A stretch of DNA of 64,000 nucleotides from Streptomyces sp. NBC_01294 (GCF_035917235.1 NZ_CP108423.1:7531501-7595500), one strand, 5' to 3'. Positions 1 to 8,800 are shown, counted from the stretch's first letter. The notes: generated by a model from the letters alone, not told the origin. Made by a program: numbers and translations.

Positions 1-848
1 GGATCGTCGGCCTGTCCCTGCTCGTCGGCGCCCTGCAGAACCGGGTCGCCGAATTCAACGCCGAGGGCTCCGGGGCGGCCCTCGCCACCGTCGCCACGCT
101 CGCCACCCTCAGCCTGGTCCTGCCGACCTTCACCACGAGCAAGCCCGGCCCGGAGTTCTCCACCGCCCAGCTGGCCTTCGCCGCCGTCGCCTCGCTCGCC
201 CTGTACGGCCTGTTCATCGCCGTCCAGACGGTCCGTCACCGGGACTACTTCCTGCCCGTGGAGACCGAGTCGCGACCCGGCGCGCACGAGGGCCGGGACG
301 GCAGGAAGGGTCAGAACGGCCAGGACGGCCGGGACGGACAGAAGGGCGACGGCGCAGGAGGCGGCGACGACGACCACGCCGCGCCGCCCACCGCCCGTGC
401 CGCGCTGATCAGCCTCGGCCTGCTGATGGTCGCGCTCGTCGCGGTGGTCGGCGACGCCAAGGCCGTCTCCCCGGCCATCGAGAAGGGCGTGGCCGACGCC
501 GGCCTGCCCAACGCGGTCGTCGGTGTGATCATCGCCTTGCTCGTGCTGCTGCCCGAGACCCTTGCCGCCGTCCGCGCCGCCCGTCGCGGCCGCGTCCAGA
601 CCAGCCTCAACCTGGGCTACGGATCCGCCATCGCCAGCATCGGCCTGACCATCCCGGCCATCGCCCTGGCCTCGATCTGGCTCTCCGGCCCGCTCCTGCT
701 GGGCCTCGGCCCGGTCCACATGGTGCTGCTCGCCCTGACCGTCGTGGTCAGCGCCCTCACCATCGCACCGGGCCGCGCCACGCTGCTCCAGGGCGGCGTG
801 CACATCGTGCTGCTGGCCGCGTACCTCTTCCTGGCCGTCAGCCCGTGA
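1..848 (+). CDS. Calcium:proton antiporter, C-terminal part (5' end outside window)
   Basis: The frame is open from base 3 to the TGA at 846-848, so the gene begins before the window. The visible 281 residues hold hydrophobic segments before and after a charged Gly/Asp/Lys-rich loop (about residues 82-125). The second half carries a VLLPETLAAVRAARRGR stretch and a GYGSAIASIGLTIPAIA stretch. These repeated acidic helix motifs are typical of the CAX/ChaA family, which exchanges cytoplasmic Ca2+ (or Na+/K+) for protons at the plasma membrane. An internal ATG-like start at 258 would cut off membrane helices and is rejected. The gene lies outside the inserted island and ends 27 bp before the facing acylase fragment. 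Confidence 0.8.
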   Translation, partial: IVGLSLLVGALQNRVAEFNAEGSGAALATVATLATLSLVLPTFTTSKPGPEFSTAQLAFAAVASLALYGLFIAVQTVRHRDYFLPVETESRPGAHEGRDGRKGQNGQDGRDGQKGDGAGGGDDDHAAPPTARAALISLGLLMVALVAVVGDAKAVSPAIEKGVADAGLPNAVVGVIIALLVLLPETLAAVRAARRGRVQTSLNLGYGSAIASIGLTIPAIALASIWLSGPLLLGLGPVHMVLLALTVVVSALTIAPGRATLLQGGVHIVLLAAYLFLAVSP

Positions 849-875
849 CGGCCGCGGCCGGGAAGAGGCCGCGGG

Positions 876-1769
876 TCACCGCCGCTCGCGGGCCCAGACC
901 ACCTTCAGCTGCGGCGAGGTGAGGATGTCCCGCTCGCAGAACCGCGCCGTCACCCAGCGCTCCCGGGAGAACAACCGGGTCTGGTCCGCGAAGTACGGCG
1001 AGCCGGGGTCCGAGGACTGGCCGTACGTCAGCAGGGTGCGCGCCACCGGGCAGTGGCCGCCGTTCCAGCCGACCGCCTGGATGTGGCTGGACCCGTGCAC
1101 GACCTCCGGATAGCCGCCGGCCGCCGCGTTCCACGGCGCCTCGATCTTGTTCCAGACGCCGAGGGCCTCGGTGCCGCCGCCCACCGCGAGCCGCTGCCCG
1201 CCGCGGACCACGAACTGGTGCTCGCCCAGCGGGGCGTCCAGCGCGATCCCGGCGGCCCTCAGCTCCGCCACCGCGTCCGCGAGCGCCCGCCCGATGCCGG
1301 GCGCCGCCTGGTTGAGCGTCCGGGGCGTGCGTACGGGGTCGGCCGCCGAGAACGGCACCAGCCACAGGTCCTTGGCCGGTGTCGAAGCCGTCAGCCGGCG
1401 CCAGAACCGGTCGAACAGCAGCGCGCCGCGGCTGGCGCTGTCGGTCGTACGGTCCCAGTCCGCCAGCACCCCGCAGGCCGCCGAGACGTCCACCGCCGCG
1501 CCGTCGCTCGCCGTCGCGCTGCCGCCGGGCAGGGCGGCGCACGCCTTCGCCGCGTCCGCCGCCGCCAGATCACCGGCCGGCGCCCGGTTGGCGAACTGCT
1601 GCTCCTGCAGGTCGGCCACGGTCAGCCGGCCCTTCGCGGCCATCGCCGACACGTCCTCGACCGCTCCGCGCGTGCGCAGCGAGCGCGGGGTGGCGACGTT
1701 GCCCCAGATCCGCTCGTACCCGGTCAGCGGCCGGTCGGCGTTGGTCAGCCAGGCACTGTCGTTGGAGTT
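876..1769 (-). pseudogene. Penicillin acylase family protein, 3' fragment
   Basis: This encodes the last 297 residues of the beta chain of a penicillin/acyl-homoserine-lactone acylase (Ntn hydrolase). It contains segments typical of the family, such as DSAWLTNADRPLTGYERIWG, FDRFWRRL and the C-terminal HGSSHIQAVGW. There is no signal peptide, no alpha chain and no nucleophile serine. An apparent start at 1775 (MDN) is created by the junction and is not real. The missing 5' part is at 56034-57616 on the same strand. Joining the two at the shared TTGGAGTT restores the frame, so this copy was broken by the island insertion. It is probably not expressed as a functional enzyme. Confidence 0.9.
1762..1769. 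repeat. Left 8-bp direct repeat TTGGAGTT bounding the island
   Basis: TTGGAGTT occurs here and again at 56034-56041, in the same orientation and at the two break points of the acylase gene. On the minus strand it reads AACTCCAA, the Asn-Ser codons of the acylase. It can be a target-site duplication or the core of attL/attR. The sequences just inside the two repeats are not obvious inverted repeats of each other, which favours site-specific recombination or a rearranged element over a simple transposon. Confidence 0.7.
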
Positions 1770-1849
1770 ATCCAACGTAGGAAGCGTGGAGAAAGGCGCT
1801 GGTCAACCTGGCTGATAGAGCTCGGAGATGAAGTTCCAACGGCGGGATC

Positions 1850-2212
1850 TCACTTCACCTCCCGAGCAGAAGAGGCGGCCGCCCGGCGCAGAATTTCACG
1901 CTCCAGGCGCCACTCCTGCTCGCCCTTGAGTAGCCGGGTGTGCTCCGCCCGCAGCCGGGCCAGCTCCTCGGCCACGCTGACGCCGGCGTCACGGCCGTCG
2001 CACGTGGCCGGGGCCTCATCCTTGCGGACCCACGTCCGCAGTGACTCCGCGGTGACACCGAGATCCGCGGCCACCGCCGCGTACGTCCGCTTCCCAGCCG
2101 CAGCCCGAAAGAGCGCGACAGCGTCCTTCCTGAACTCCTCCGAATACGGAGACCTGCGTCCCACCTGGACATCCCTCCCTGAACCATCAAGATCCATTGT
2201 CGGGGTGTCCAC
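1850..2212 (-). pseudogene. IS3-family OrfA (HTH transposase subunit) of a truncated IS
   Basis: The 120-residue product has the IS3 OrfA signature: YSEEFRKDAVALFR, then the helix-turn-helix YAAVAADLGVTAESLRTWVR, then a leucine-zipper-like segment ending EREILRRAAA. OrfA binds the IS ends and is normally fused by frameshift to OrfB, the DDE catalytic subunit. OrfB should follow below position 1850, but the sequence passes within about 80 bp into the acylase fragment, so OrfB is deleted. The natural start may be the GTG near 2164 (VGRRSPYSEEF). This is a non-autonomous remnant at the left edge of the island. Confidence 0.8.
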
Positions 2213-2231
2213 TCCAAGGGATCAGCCTCAG

Positions 2232-3233
2232 CTACGAACTCGCCCCAGTGCTCCGACCGGGTTGTGCGAGACGCTGTTCGATCAGGTTGAGCCCCGAACG
2301 CAGGCCCGTCAGCTGCCTGGTGCCCGCTTGAGGGACCGACTTCCAGCCTGGGCCGCCCACCAGGAGCGTGGTGTGGGACCTTGCCCCCCTGACCCCCCAC
2401 TCGACTCCCTCGACCGCACTCACCAGTTCCGCCGCAGCGGTGGGACGGCCCTGGGCCCACACCACCACCAGCGACGGGCCCACGCGTCGTACCGCCTCGA
2501 TCAAGGCTTCCGCCGGAAAGGCCGGCCCGAACATCTTCACCGGCAGTCCGCGCTCGGTGAGGGCTGCCCACAGCGCTTCCAGCGGAAGGCTGTGGAGTTC
2601 ATCTGGCGCGCAGGCCAGTACGATCGGCCGGACCCCCTCGCGGGTGGGCGGCCGAGGCTCGTGCCGGCGCCGCAGCGTTGAGGAGACCAGCCAGGACATC
2701 AGGTGCTCGACCTCGATGTAACGGTTGCCGGCAGAGGCCCACTTACGTCCGGCCGCGTGGAGCGTCGGGGCGATGATCTCCTCCCACGCCACCACACAGC
2801 CGTGGTCCTCGATCGCCCGGTCCAGGAGGGCCTCCACCGCGTCCCCGTCCAGTCGCACCGCCGCCCGTGCGAGACCGCGGCACTCGGCACGGACCGGCCC
2901 CAGGGGCAGCGTCGCGGGTCCTCCAGGAGCCCGCCCCCCGGTCGCGGGTGCATCGTCCTCGAACCGGAACGCTCCTGCGGCCTTCACCCGGGCAGCTCGC
3001 GCGGCCTCCGCGGGCGGTACCCCCTGCCCGGTCAGACGGCACATCTCCTCCAGACGTGCGATGTCCTCCGGCAGCCGGCGCCGATGCTTGCCCGCGACGC
3101 GGACAGCGGGCCCGATCGCATAACGCCGCTCCCACGAACGCAGCGTTCCCGCCGCCACTGCGAGACGCTGCGCCACGGCTCCCGTACTCATGCCGACCAC
3201 AGGCGGCGTCAGGGGCTGCTCTTCGACCTTCAC
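2232..3233 (-). CDS. litR: LitR/CarH-type MerR regulator with cobalamin-binding domain
   Basis: A 333-residue transcription factor that in this family uses adenosylcobalamin as a light sensor and controls carotenoid genes. The N-terminal MerR helix-turn-helix is visible (STGAVAQRLAVAAGTLRSWE, RRYAIGP). The middle has the B12-linked W-x10-E-H segment (WASAGNRYIEVEH), and the C-terminal Rossmann-like domain has the APDELH segment, whose His is the expected lower cobalt ligand. The GTG start at 3233 overlaps the tspO stop (GTGA), giving translational coupling; an ATG at 3191 is the alternative. It lies about 6 kb from crtE on the same island, so crtE and crtY are its likely targets. No LitS-type sigma factor is seen in the window. 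Confidence 0.85.
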   Translation of the reverse strand: MKVEEQPLTPPVVGMSTGAVAQRLAVAAGTLRSWERRYAIGPAVRVAGKHRRRLPEDIARLEEMCRLTGQGVPPAEAARAARVKAAGAFRFEDDAPATGGRAPGGPATLPLGPVRAECRGLARAAVRLDGDAVEALLDRAIEDHGCVVAWEEIIAPTLHAAGRKWASAGNRYIEVEHLMSWLVSSTLRRRHEPRPPTREGVRPIVLACAPDELHSLPLEALWAALTERGLPVKMFGPAFPAEALIEAVRRVGPSLVVVWAQGRPTAAAELVSAVEGVEWGVRGARSHTTLLVGGPGWKSVPQAGTRQLTGLRSGLNLIEQRLAQPGRSTGASS

Positions 3234-3724
3234 GGGTTCAGCTGCCAGATGGACGCGTTGAGGGCCGTTGCGAAGGCCACCCACAACAGGTACGGGACGA
3301 GCAGGAGCGCAGCGGTGCGGCTCAGTCGCCGGAACAGGACAACCGTGGTGGCGAGCGCGGCCAGCAGCAGGACGATGTCCAGAAGGGCGAGCCCGAACTG
3401 TCGGGCCGCGAAGAACAGCGGGGTCCAGGCCAGATTGAGGGTGAGCTGCACCGACCACCACATGCGGGCCCGCCGCACGCGCAGCTGATCCGGTTGGCGC
3501 CCGACCAGCCAGGCCGCGACCGCCATCATCCCGTACAGCACGGTCCAGACGGGCCCGAACAGCCAGGCCGGCGGGGCCCAGCCGGGCCGGACCAGCGCCG
3601 CGTAGACCTCACCCGCATCGGCGGAGGCCAGTGCTCCAAGTGCGGCGACGCCGTAACTCACTGCGAGGAAGCCCGCGAGGGCCCGCCACTGCCCCGATCC
3701 GTGCGGGCGGGCCGGGGCAGGCAT
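3230..3724 (-). CDS. tspO: TspO/MBR family tryptophan-rich membrane protein
   Basis: A 164-residue integral membrane protein with five hydrophobic segments and the family signature: RPGWAPPAWLFGPVWTVLYG near residues 47-66, LTLNLAWTPLFF, and LVPYLLWVAFATALNASIW at the end. TspO proteins bind porphyrins and are tied to oxidative and light stress. In Rhodobacter the homologue tunes photopigment genes (family knowledge). The ATG at 3724 was chosen because upstream sequence in this frame matches another gene (DUF427) read out of frame. It overlaps litR by 4 bp, so the pair is probably one transcript linking porphyrin and light sensing. Confidence 0.88.
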   Translation of the reverse strand: MPAPARPHGSGQWRALAGFLAVSYGVAALGALASADAGEVYAALVRPGWAPPAWLFGPVWTVLYGMMAVAAWLVGRQPDQLRVRRARMWWSVQLTLNLAWTPLFFAARQFGLALLDIVLLLAALATTVVLFRRLSRTAALLLVPYLLWVAFATALNASIWQLNP

Positions 3725-3924
3725 CGGTGCTGGTGTCGCGGAATGTGCCACGGCTGGCTCCCGGTGTACTCGATGACTTCTGACGCGCAGCGCGACCTGC
3801 GTCCGCCGCGGCCCGGCATCTCTTCCGCTCGGACACAGCTTCGTTGCTGCCTGTCTCCTCTTCTCCTGCCGCGCCGCTGCCGGATGCGCAAGTCGGGACC
3901 GTCCGGCGGCGGCGCGGTCGGGCA

Positions 3925-4262
3925 TCACCACCCCCGCGTACCCGGCGGGCCTTTGAAAGGCCCGTTGATCTCGGAGGTGATCCAGCCCCCGTAGAAGTCT
4001 CCCGGCTGCGCGACCACCTACTCGTCCCCGACTCGGCAGTGATCCACCCGGGACGGGTAGAAGGCCAGAAAGCCGGTGATCGCTGTGAATCCGGGGGAGG
4101 GGTCCTCGTAGCTCCACGCCACGTCCGGGACCCCGGTCATGCCTTCGATGCGCAGGTCCCAGTACGTGGCGGCGCCTTTCCACTCGCACCACGTTCGGGT
4201 ACCGGACTGCCTGGACAGCTCTTGGCGCGTGTCCTGGGGCGGAACGTAGAAGACCGGGGGGG
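3925..4262 (-). pseudogene. DUF427 protein, 3' part (IS-disrupted, internal stop)
   Basis: The minus strand reads PPVFYVPPQDTRQEL, then WCEWKGAATYWDL, then WSYEDPSPGF and FYPSRVDHCRVGDE, then TAG (4018-4020), and continues in frame to QPGDFYGGWITSEINGPFKG before TGA at 3925-3927. This is the second half of a DUF427 domain with one premature stop. The first half lies at 5962-6129. The break coincides with the edge of the IS110 element, so the gene was split by that insertion and also carries a nonsense change. Confidence 0.8.
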
Positions 4263-4325
4263 GGTGCCCCTATCTGTTTCGTCAACCCCGGTGGGGTCGG
4301 CTTGTAGGGGTTGATCCTGGTTTTC

Positions 4326-4354
4326 GGGAACGCCCCGCGAAGCGGGGCGTTCCC
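4326..4354 (-). terminator. Hairpin downstream of the IS110 transposase
   Basis: Perfect 13-bp arms GGGAACGCCCCGC and GCGGGGCGTTCCC enclose the loop GAA. It lies about 105 bp beyond the transposase stop. It could terminate the transposase transcript or shield it from the interrupted host gene. Confidence 0.6.
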
Positions 4355-4458
4355 GGCGGATCGGGTGCCTGGTGGGCAGAACGGTGGTCGGCAGCGCCGG
4401 GGTGGCCGTGCCGGTGTGCGGGCGTGATGGGGCCTGGAGGGCAGGGGTGGCGGAGATT

Positions 4459-5682
4459 TCAGGCGGCGAGGCCGACGTCGTCGGGGGTGCGTGGTTCGTA
4501 GAGGGCTCCGGTGCGGATCATCGCGTGGATGACGTTCACACGTTGGCGGGCCAGGCGGAGGATGGCCTGGGTGTGGGTCTTGCCGCGTGCGCGCTGGCGG
4601 TCGTAGTAGGTCCGGGAGGACGGGTCGGACTTGCAGCCGATCGCGGCGAACGCGGCTTGGAACAGGGCGCGTTTGAGGAGCCGGTTGCCGCGGTGGGGCG
4701 CGTGCTCGCCGCGGATGGAAGTGCCCGAGGACTTCGTGGCGGGGGCGAGTCCGGCGTAGGAGGCAAGGTGTCCGGCGGTGGGGAAGGTGGCGCCGTCACC
4801 GATCGCGACGATCACGGCCGCGGTGGTCCTGACGCCCATGCCGGGCAGGGACGTCAGGAGGTGGAAAAGAGGGAGGGCCTCCAGCAGGGCGGCGATCTCC
4901 TGCTCGGCCTGACGCCGCTGGGTGTGGGCGGCGGCGAGCTGGGCGGCGAGCCCAGGCACGATCAGCGCGCTGGCCTCGGTGCCGGGAACGACAAGGGTCT
5001 GTTCGGCGAGGGCGTCGAAGATCTCCGCGGTCAGGTGGTGAGCCTTGCGCGAGCCGTGGGCCTTGAGCAGGGCCTCGCAGCGGGCACGGCCGAGCTTCTT
5101 CAGCTTGGCCGGGGAGCCGTGCCGCTGCAGGAGGGCCTGGACGTAGGGGTAGGCCAGGCGTGGGCCGACCACTCGTTCCAGGTAGGGGTGAATCTGGGAG
5201 AGCAGGCCGCGCAGCCGGTTGGTGGTGCGGTTGACCTCGCCGGCCAGGTCGTTGTCATAGCCGGTGAGCATGGTCAGCTCGGCCGGTTTCTCGTCGTCGC
5301 GGTCCACCGCACGCAAGGTGTGGGGCATGGTACGGGCGGTGTCCGCGATGACGAACGCGTCGCGGGCGTCGGTCTTGGCCTCGCCTGGGTAGAGGTCGGC
5401 GGCCCGGCGCATCGACAGGCCGGGCAGGTAGGCGATGCGGCAGCCCGACGCACGGGCGGCGGCGATCGGCAGGGCGCCGATGTTGGCGACCTGGTCGACG
5501 ACGACCAGGACAGCGCCGAACTTCGCGACCAGCTTCTCGAACAGCTCCCGCAGCTTCGGCTCGGTGTTGGGCAGCCGCCTGTCGTGGACGGTCTTGCCCT
5601 GCCCGGTCAGACCATGGGCGTGGTGGAACTCCTTGCCCAGGTCAAGGCCGAGGAACAGATCTATGTCGACGGTGTCGACCAT
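4459..5682 (-). CDS. IS110-family transposase (DEDD recombinase)
   Basis: A 407-residue protein. The N-terminal RuvC-like DEDD domain shows LFLGLDLGKEFHHAH (first Asp), VLVVVDQVANIGALP and the KTDARDAFVIAD motif with the two last acidic residues. The C-terminal Transposase_20 domain shows LPGMGVRTTAAVIVAIGDG and the conserved serine region SSGTSIRGEHAPHRGNRLLK. The ATG at 5682 fits the family start (MVDTVDIDLFLGLD); upstream codons in frame are non-coding. Such enzymes act with a structured bridge RNA from the element's non-coding end. The gene appears intact, so the element may be active. Confidence 0.92.
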   Translation of the reverse strand: MVDTVDIDLFLGLDLGKEFHHAHGLTGQGKTVHDRRLPNTEPKLRELFEKLVAKFGAVLVVVDQVANIGALPIAAARASGCRIAYLPGLSMRRAADLYPGEAKTDARDAFVIADTARTMPHTLRAVDRDDEKPAELTMLTGYDNDLAGEVNRTTNRLRGLLSQIHPYLERVVGPRLAYPYVQALLQRHGSPAKLKKLGRARCEALLKAHGSRKAHHLTAEIFDALAEQTLVVPGTEASALIVPGLAAQLAAAHTQRRQAEQEIAALLEALPLFHLLTSLPGMGVRTTAAVIVAIGDGATFPTAGHLASYAGLAPATKSSGTSIRGEHAPHRGNRLLKRALFQAAFAAIGCKSDPSSRTYYDRQRARGKTHTQAILRLARQRVNVIHAMIRTGALYEPRTPDDVGLAA

Positions 5683-5967
5683 GCTCGCGTGCCCCCTCGA
5701 CGTGCACTCGTGCCCGATCCTGGCCGTCCCTGCGGCACCACACGCCGGCAACCACGTTACGCAGACATCCCGTCCCTGAAGCGGTCCGGCGTTGCGCCGG
5801 GCCAGGCGGTCGTCAGGCCCCTCATCAGCGGTCAAGCGGTGCCCCGAAGCCCGGCGGCAACACCCCCCAGGTCATCCCTTCATCATCCCTTCGACAGGGG
5901 GCAAACAGCCATACCGGGCCCGGGGGCCAGGCGCCCCGTTTCGGGGCCACGAGAAAGGTAACGGGGG
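5683..5967 (-). ncRNA. Candidate bridge-RNA region of the IS110 element
   Basis: This 285-bp non-coding end precedes the transposase start. IS110-group elements encode their guide (bridge/seek) RNA in this position (family knowledge). Two compact hairpins are visible: CCGGCG-TTG-CGCCGG at 5786-5800 and GCCCCG-TTT-CGGGGC at 5933-5947. The guide loops were not resolved by eye, so this is an inference from position plus structure. Confidence 0.4.
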
Positions 5968-6129
5968 GCTCGTTTCCAGCATCCGGACCGAGCGGCGGGT
6001 GTCGGCGATGCGGACCCCGGCGAACTCGAAGACCACGTGACGGCCGTCCGCCTCGAGGCGCGGCGGTCGGGGGTAGTCCCACACGGACTCGGCGGGTCGG
6101 CCCGATGTCCCGGTCGCGTTCACGGCCAC
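5962..6129 (-). pseudogene. DUF427 protein, 5' part (IS-disrupted)
   Basis: From the GTG at 6129 the minus strand reads ESVWDYPRPPRLEADGRHVV, then FEFAGVRIADTRRSVRMLET. This is the first DUF427 half-domain, and it breaks off at ETSPP inside the G-run where the IS110 element starts. The expected continuation (PPVFYVPPQD) is at about 4262. The upstream side abuts an IS21 remnant, so even the promoter is probably gone. Confidence 0.8.
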
Positions 6130-6700
6130 TCCCCGCTGTCACCGCGCGGCAGGAGCATCGCTCGGGCGAGGAAGGCCAGGTCGGAGGCGGTTTGCTGTCC
6201 GGTCCGCCGGTTCGCTTCAGTGTCGGCGCCGGTGGTGTCCCGGGCGGTGGTGCGGGGCATGTCAGCCCACCTCCCTGCCGCCGTCGATCACGGTGAACAA
6301 CCGGTCGTAGGAGCCGAGCTCACGTTGCTCGACCTCGACCAGCGGGCCGTTCTCGAGGACCGGATGTGACCGGCGGGCCGCTGGCGGTGGTGCTCTTGCC
6401 GCATGATCCGGCCGGTTTCGGCGTGGTGGGGGTCGGTGATGGTCTGGTGGCGGGCCCAGCAGCGCGTGTACTCGGCGACGATCTTCCTGCCGGCCGCGAG
6501 GACGATCACCTTCTCGTTGTCACAGAGGACGGTGACGTGGTGGCCGATCGCGGCCGGGTCGACGGAGTAGTCGCAGGTGTCGACGCGGACGTAGTGGTCG
6601 CGGCCCAGGCGGGTCTGAAACCGCCACCAGGCCGGCGGGTCCGAGGCCGGGAGAGCCAGCATCTGAGCCCGGTCCGCCTCCCACCGGTCCGTCGGACGGG
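6120..6700 (-). pseudogene. IS21-family remnant: istA 3' end and istB 5' end
   Basis: The minus strand from about 6700 reads the C-terminal beta-barrel part of IstA ([17 protein letters not shown], then [20 protein letters not shown]). It then shifts frame and ends [20 protein letters not shown] at the TGA at 6262-6264. An istB start follows at 6260 (MPRTTARDTTGADTEANR, then ASDLAFLARAM) but stops at 6120. The catalytic part of IstA and almost all of IstB are missing, so only a dead scrap remains. Confidence 0.75.
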
Positions 6701-6728
6701 TGCCCAGGGTCCGGTGGATCCTGCGGTT

Positions 6729-6899
6729 GGCGCCTCCTCGCCCAACACCATGGCGGAGGGCCTGGAGCGGCTGTTGGCCTTGGAGCCCGTGGTGGCCGAC
6801 GACATGGCACGCCGCGCCCGGGCGACGGTCCTGGGGCGATATTCGATCGAGGCCGCGGCCTCCGCGTTCGCCTCCGTCTACATCGGGCTGCCCGGGACG
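6729..6899 (+). pseudogene. Glycosyltransferase C-terminal remnant
   Basis: The plus frame containing ATG 6750 reads [20 protein letters not shown], then [20 protein letters not shown], resembling the last helices of a GT-B glycosyltransferase. It has no catalytic part and no proper stop before running into the hemH region. The left side abuts the IS21 remnant. Confidence 0.45.
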
Positions 6900-6990
6900 A
6901 GGGCGGCTGCCCTTCGGCCATCAGCCGGTTCCCGAGATCCCGTGTTCCGCAAGTATCCGCGTCCCACGAAGCCAGTTCCGAGAAACGAGT

Positions 6991-8138
6991 GTGAACCACG
7001 TGCTCAAGCCCGCCGCCCCCTACGACGCCCTCCTGCTGCTGTCCTTCGGCGGCCCCGAGGGGCCCGACGACGTCGTTCCGTTCCTGGAGAACGTCACGCG
7101 AGGGAGCGGTATCCCGCGCGAGCGGCTCAAGGAGGTCGGGCAGCACTACTTCGGCTTCGGCGGCGTCAGCCCGATCAACGGCCAGAACCGCGAGCTGCTG
7201 GAAGCCTTGCGCAAGGATTTCGCCGGGCACGGGCTGGACCTGCCGGTCTACTGGGGCAACCGCAACTGGGCCCGTACCTGAACGACGTCATGCGGGAGAT
7301 GGCCGCCGACGGGCGCCGGCGCGTCGCGGTGCTCGCGACCAGTGCGTACGCCTCGTACTCGGGCTGCCGGCAGTACCGCGAGAACCTCGCGGACGCGCTC
7401 GCCCTGCTGGTGGAAGAGGGCGTGGCCGAGGCGGACCTGCCGAAGGTCGACAAGCTGCGGCACTACTTCAACCACCCCGGCTTCGTGCAGCCCATGATCG
7501 ACGGGGTGCTGGCCTCGCTGGCCGCGCTGCCCGGGGAGGTCCGCGCCGGGGCGCACCTGGTCTTCACCACGCACTCCATCCCGATCGCGGCCGCGGACGC
7601 CTCCGGCCCGGTGGAGGACCACAGCGCGGACGGTGAGGGCGGGGCCTACGTCAAGCAGCACCTGGACGTCGCGAAGCTGATCGCCGACGCGGTCCGCGCC
7701 GAGACCGGCACCGAGCTGCCCTGGGAGCTCGTCTACCAGTCGCGCAGCGGGGCCGCGCACATCCCGTGGCTGGAGCCGGACATCTGTGACCACCTGGAGG
7801 CCCTGCACGGAGCGGGCGCCCCGGCGGTGGTCATGGTGCCGATCGGCTTCGTCTCGGACCACATGGAGGTGCTGTACGACCTCGACACGGAGGCGACGGC
7901 GAAGGCCGCCGAGCTGGGGCTGCCCGTCGCCCGCTCGGCCACCGTCGGGTCGGACCCCCGCTTTGTTGCCGCGGTCCGCGAACTCCTGGTGGAACGAGCC
8001 GCTGGCGAACGCGGCGAGGAGGTGCGACGCTGCACACTCGGACTGCTGGGGTCGAGTCCCAACCTCTGCGCGGTGGGCTGCTGCCCGCCGCGGGCGCCGC
8101 GGCCGGCAGCAGCGGGAGCCGACAGCCCCTTCGCGTGA
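6991..8138 (+). pseudogene. hemH: Ferrochelatase (coproporphyrin/protoporphyrin type) with one frameshift
   Basis: Two overlapping frames together give a full-length ferrochelatase, which inserts Fe2+ into the porphyrin or coproporphyrin ring. Frame 1 from the GTG at 6991 reads [20 protein letters not shown] to VYWGNRNWA and stops at 7281. Frame 2 continues from about 7272 with [20 protein letters not shown] through FTTHSIPIA (catalytic His region), [17 protein letters not shown] and the Cys-rich end NLCAVGCCP. The break is TGGGCCCGTACC, where one C fewer than expected is present. This is either a real null mutation or a sequencing error in a C-run. It is probably a second copy, since heme synthesis is essential. 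Confidence 0.85.
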
Positions 8139-8143
8139 CAGCA

Positions 8144-8184
8144 GTGCGGGGGACCGCGCCGGATTACGGCGCGTTCCCCCGCAC
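8144..8184. terminator. Bidirectional terminator between hemH and the DUF4383 gene
   Basis: 18-bp arms (8144-8161 and 8167-8184) with a single mismatch enclose the loop GATTA. The hairpin starts 6 bp after the hemH stop and ends 3 bp before the stop of the convergent gene, so it serves both. Confidence 0.75.
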
Positions 8185-8186
8185 GG

Positions 8187-8768
8187 TCATCGCGAGATTT
8201 CGCCTGCGTCGACAGAGCGGGTCGTAGGCGTGGGTGAGATGCGGGCAACGGGGTGGGCTGCCCGACTGGTGAGAGCGGGACGTGGCTGTGAGGGGCGGCC
8301 TGTTTCGTGGTTGGTGTGGCGGCTTTGCCAGTACGGGTTGTCGTGGGGGAGCTTGCTCGAGACACGGCCGTACATCCCGAAGGTCATGATGATCAGCCCC
8401 ATGACGAAGCTGAACATCACGTTCGTCATGCCGAAGTCGAGCACGTTGGCGTCCTTGCCGATGATGAAGATGTGCGCGAAGCCGCTGAGCAGAAACAGGA
8501 CTCCCACCGTGATGTTGAGGGTGGACGCAAAATTGCCGCCGATGAAGGCGCCCACGGCCAGTGCGAGCCCGACCACCACGGAGATGACACTGAGGGTGGT
8601 GTTCGTGGTCATCCCCGCGATCGTCTCCCCCTGGGTGTCGAACGGGCGCAGGGCATCCGCGAAGCCCAGTACCCCGAAGACAATCAGGACCAGGCCGCAG
8701 AGCAGGGCGCCATACCGGTAGACGGTGGCGAGGCAGTGATCGACGGGTAGCTCGTCACTCAGCTTCAT
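8187..8768 (-). CDS. DUF4383 four-helix membrane protein
   Basis: A 193-residue protein with four hydrophobic segments (about residues 18-40, 53-77, 83-104 and 112-134). It has the DUF4383 pattern GVLGFADALRPFDTQGE, then GNFASTLNITVGVLFLLSG, then FGMTNVMFSFVMGLIIMTFG. The hydrophilic tail is rich in Arg, Pro and Ser. The role is unknown; DUF4383 genes are common in actinobacterial stress clusters. It is convergent with hemH and separated from it by a strong hairpin. Confidence 0.8.
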   Translation of the reverse strand: MKLSDELPVDHCLATVYRYGALLCGLVLIVFGVLGFADALRPFDTQGETIAGMTTNTTLSVISVVVGLALAVGAFIGGNFASTLNITVGVLFLLSGFAHIFIIGKDANVLDFGMTNVMFSFVMGLIIMTFGMYGRVSSKLPHDNPYWQSRHTNHETGRPSQPRPALTSRAAHPVARISPTPTTRSVDAGEISR

Positions 8769-8800
8769 GTCGGCTCCTCATGGGTGGTCGTGCACTGTGA

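Larger units (their letters stand above)
4261..5967 (-). mobile_element. IS110-family insertion sequence inside the DUF427 gene
   Basis: The element lies between the two halves of a DUF427 reading frame, whose broken ends sit in G-runs at 4256-4264 and 5963-5968. It holds one DEDD transposase (4459-5682), about 200 bp downstream non-coding DNA with a strong hairpin (4326-4354), and about 285 bp upstream non-coding DNA. IS110 elements lack terminal inverted repeats and give no clear target duplication, consistent with what is seen. Exact ends cannot be fixed within the G-runs. Confidence 0.75.

Noticed and set aside
1053..2681. 542-residue plus-strand open frame
   Set aside because: It runs antisense across the acylase fragment, the IS3 gene and litR, and even crosses the island junction. 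Its composition is Arg/Ala/Pro with no domain; it is a GC-rich artefact.
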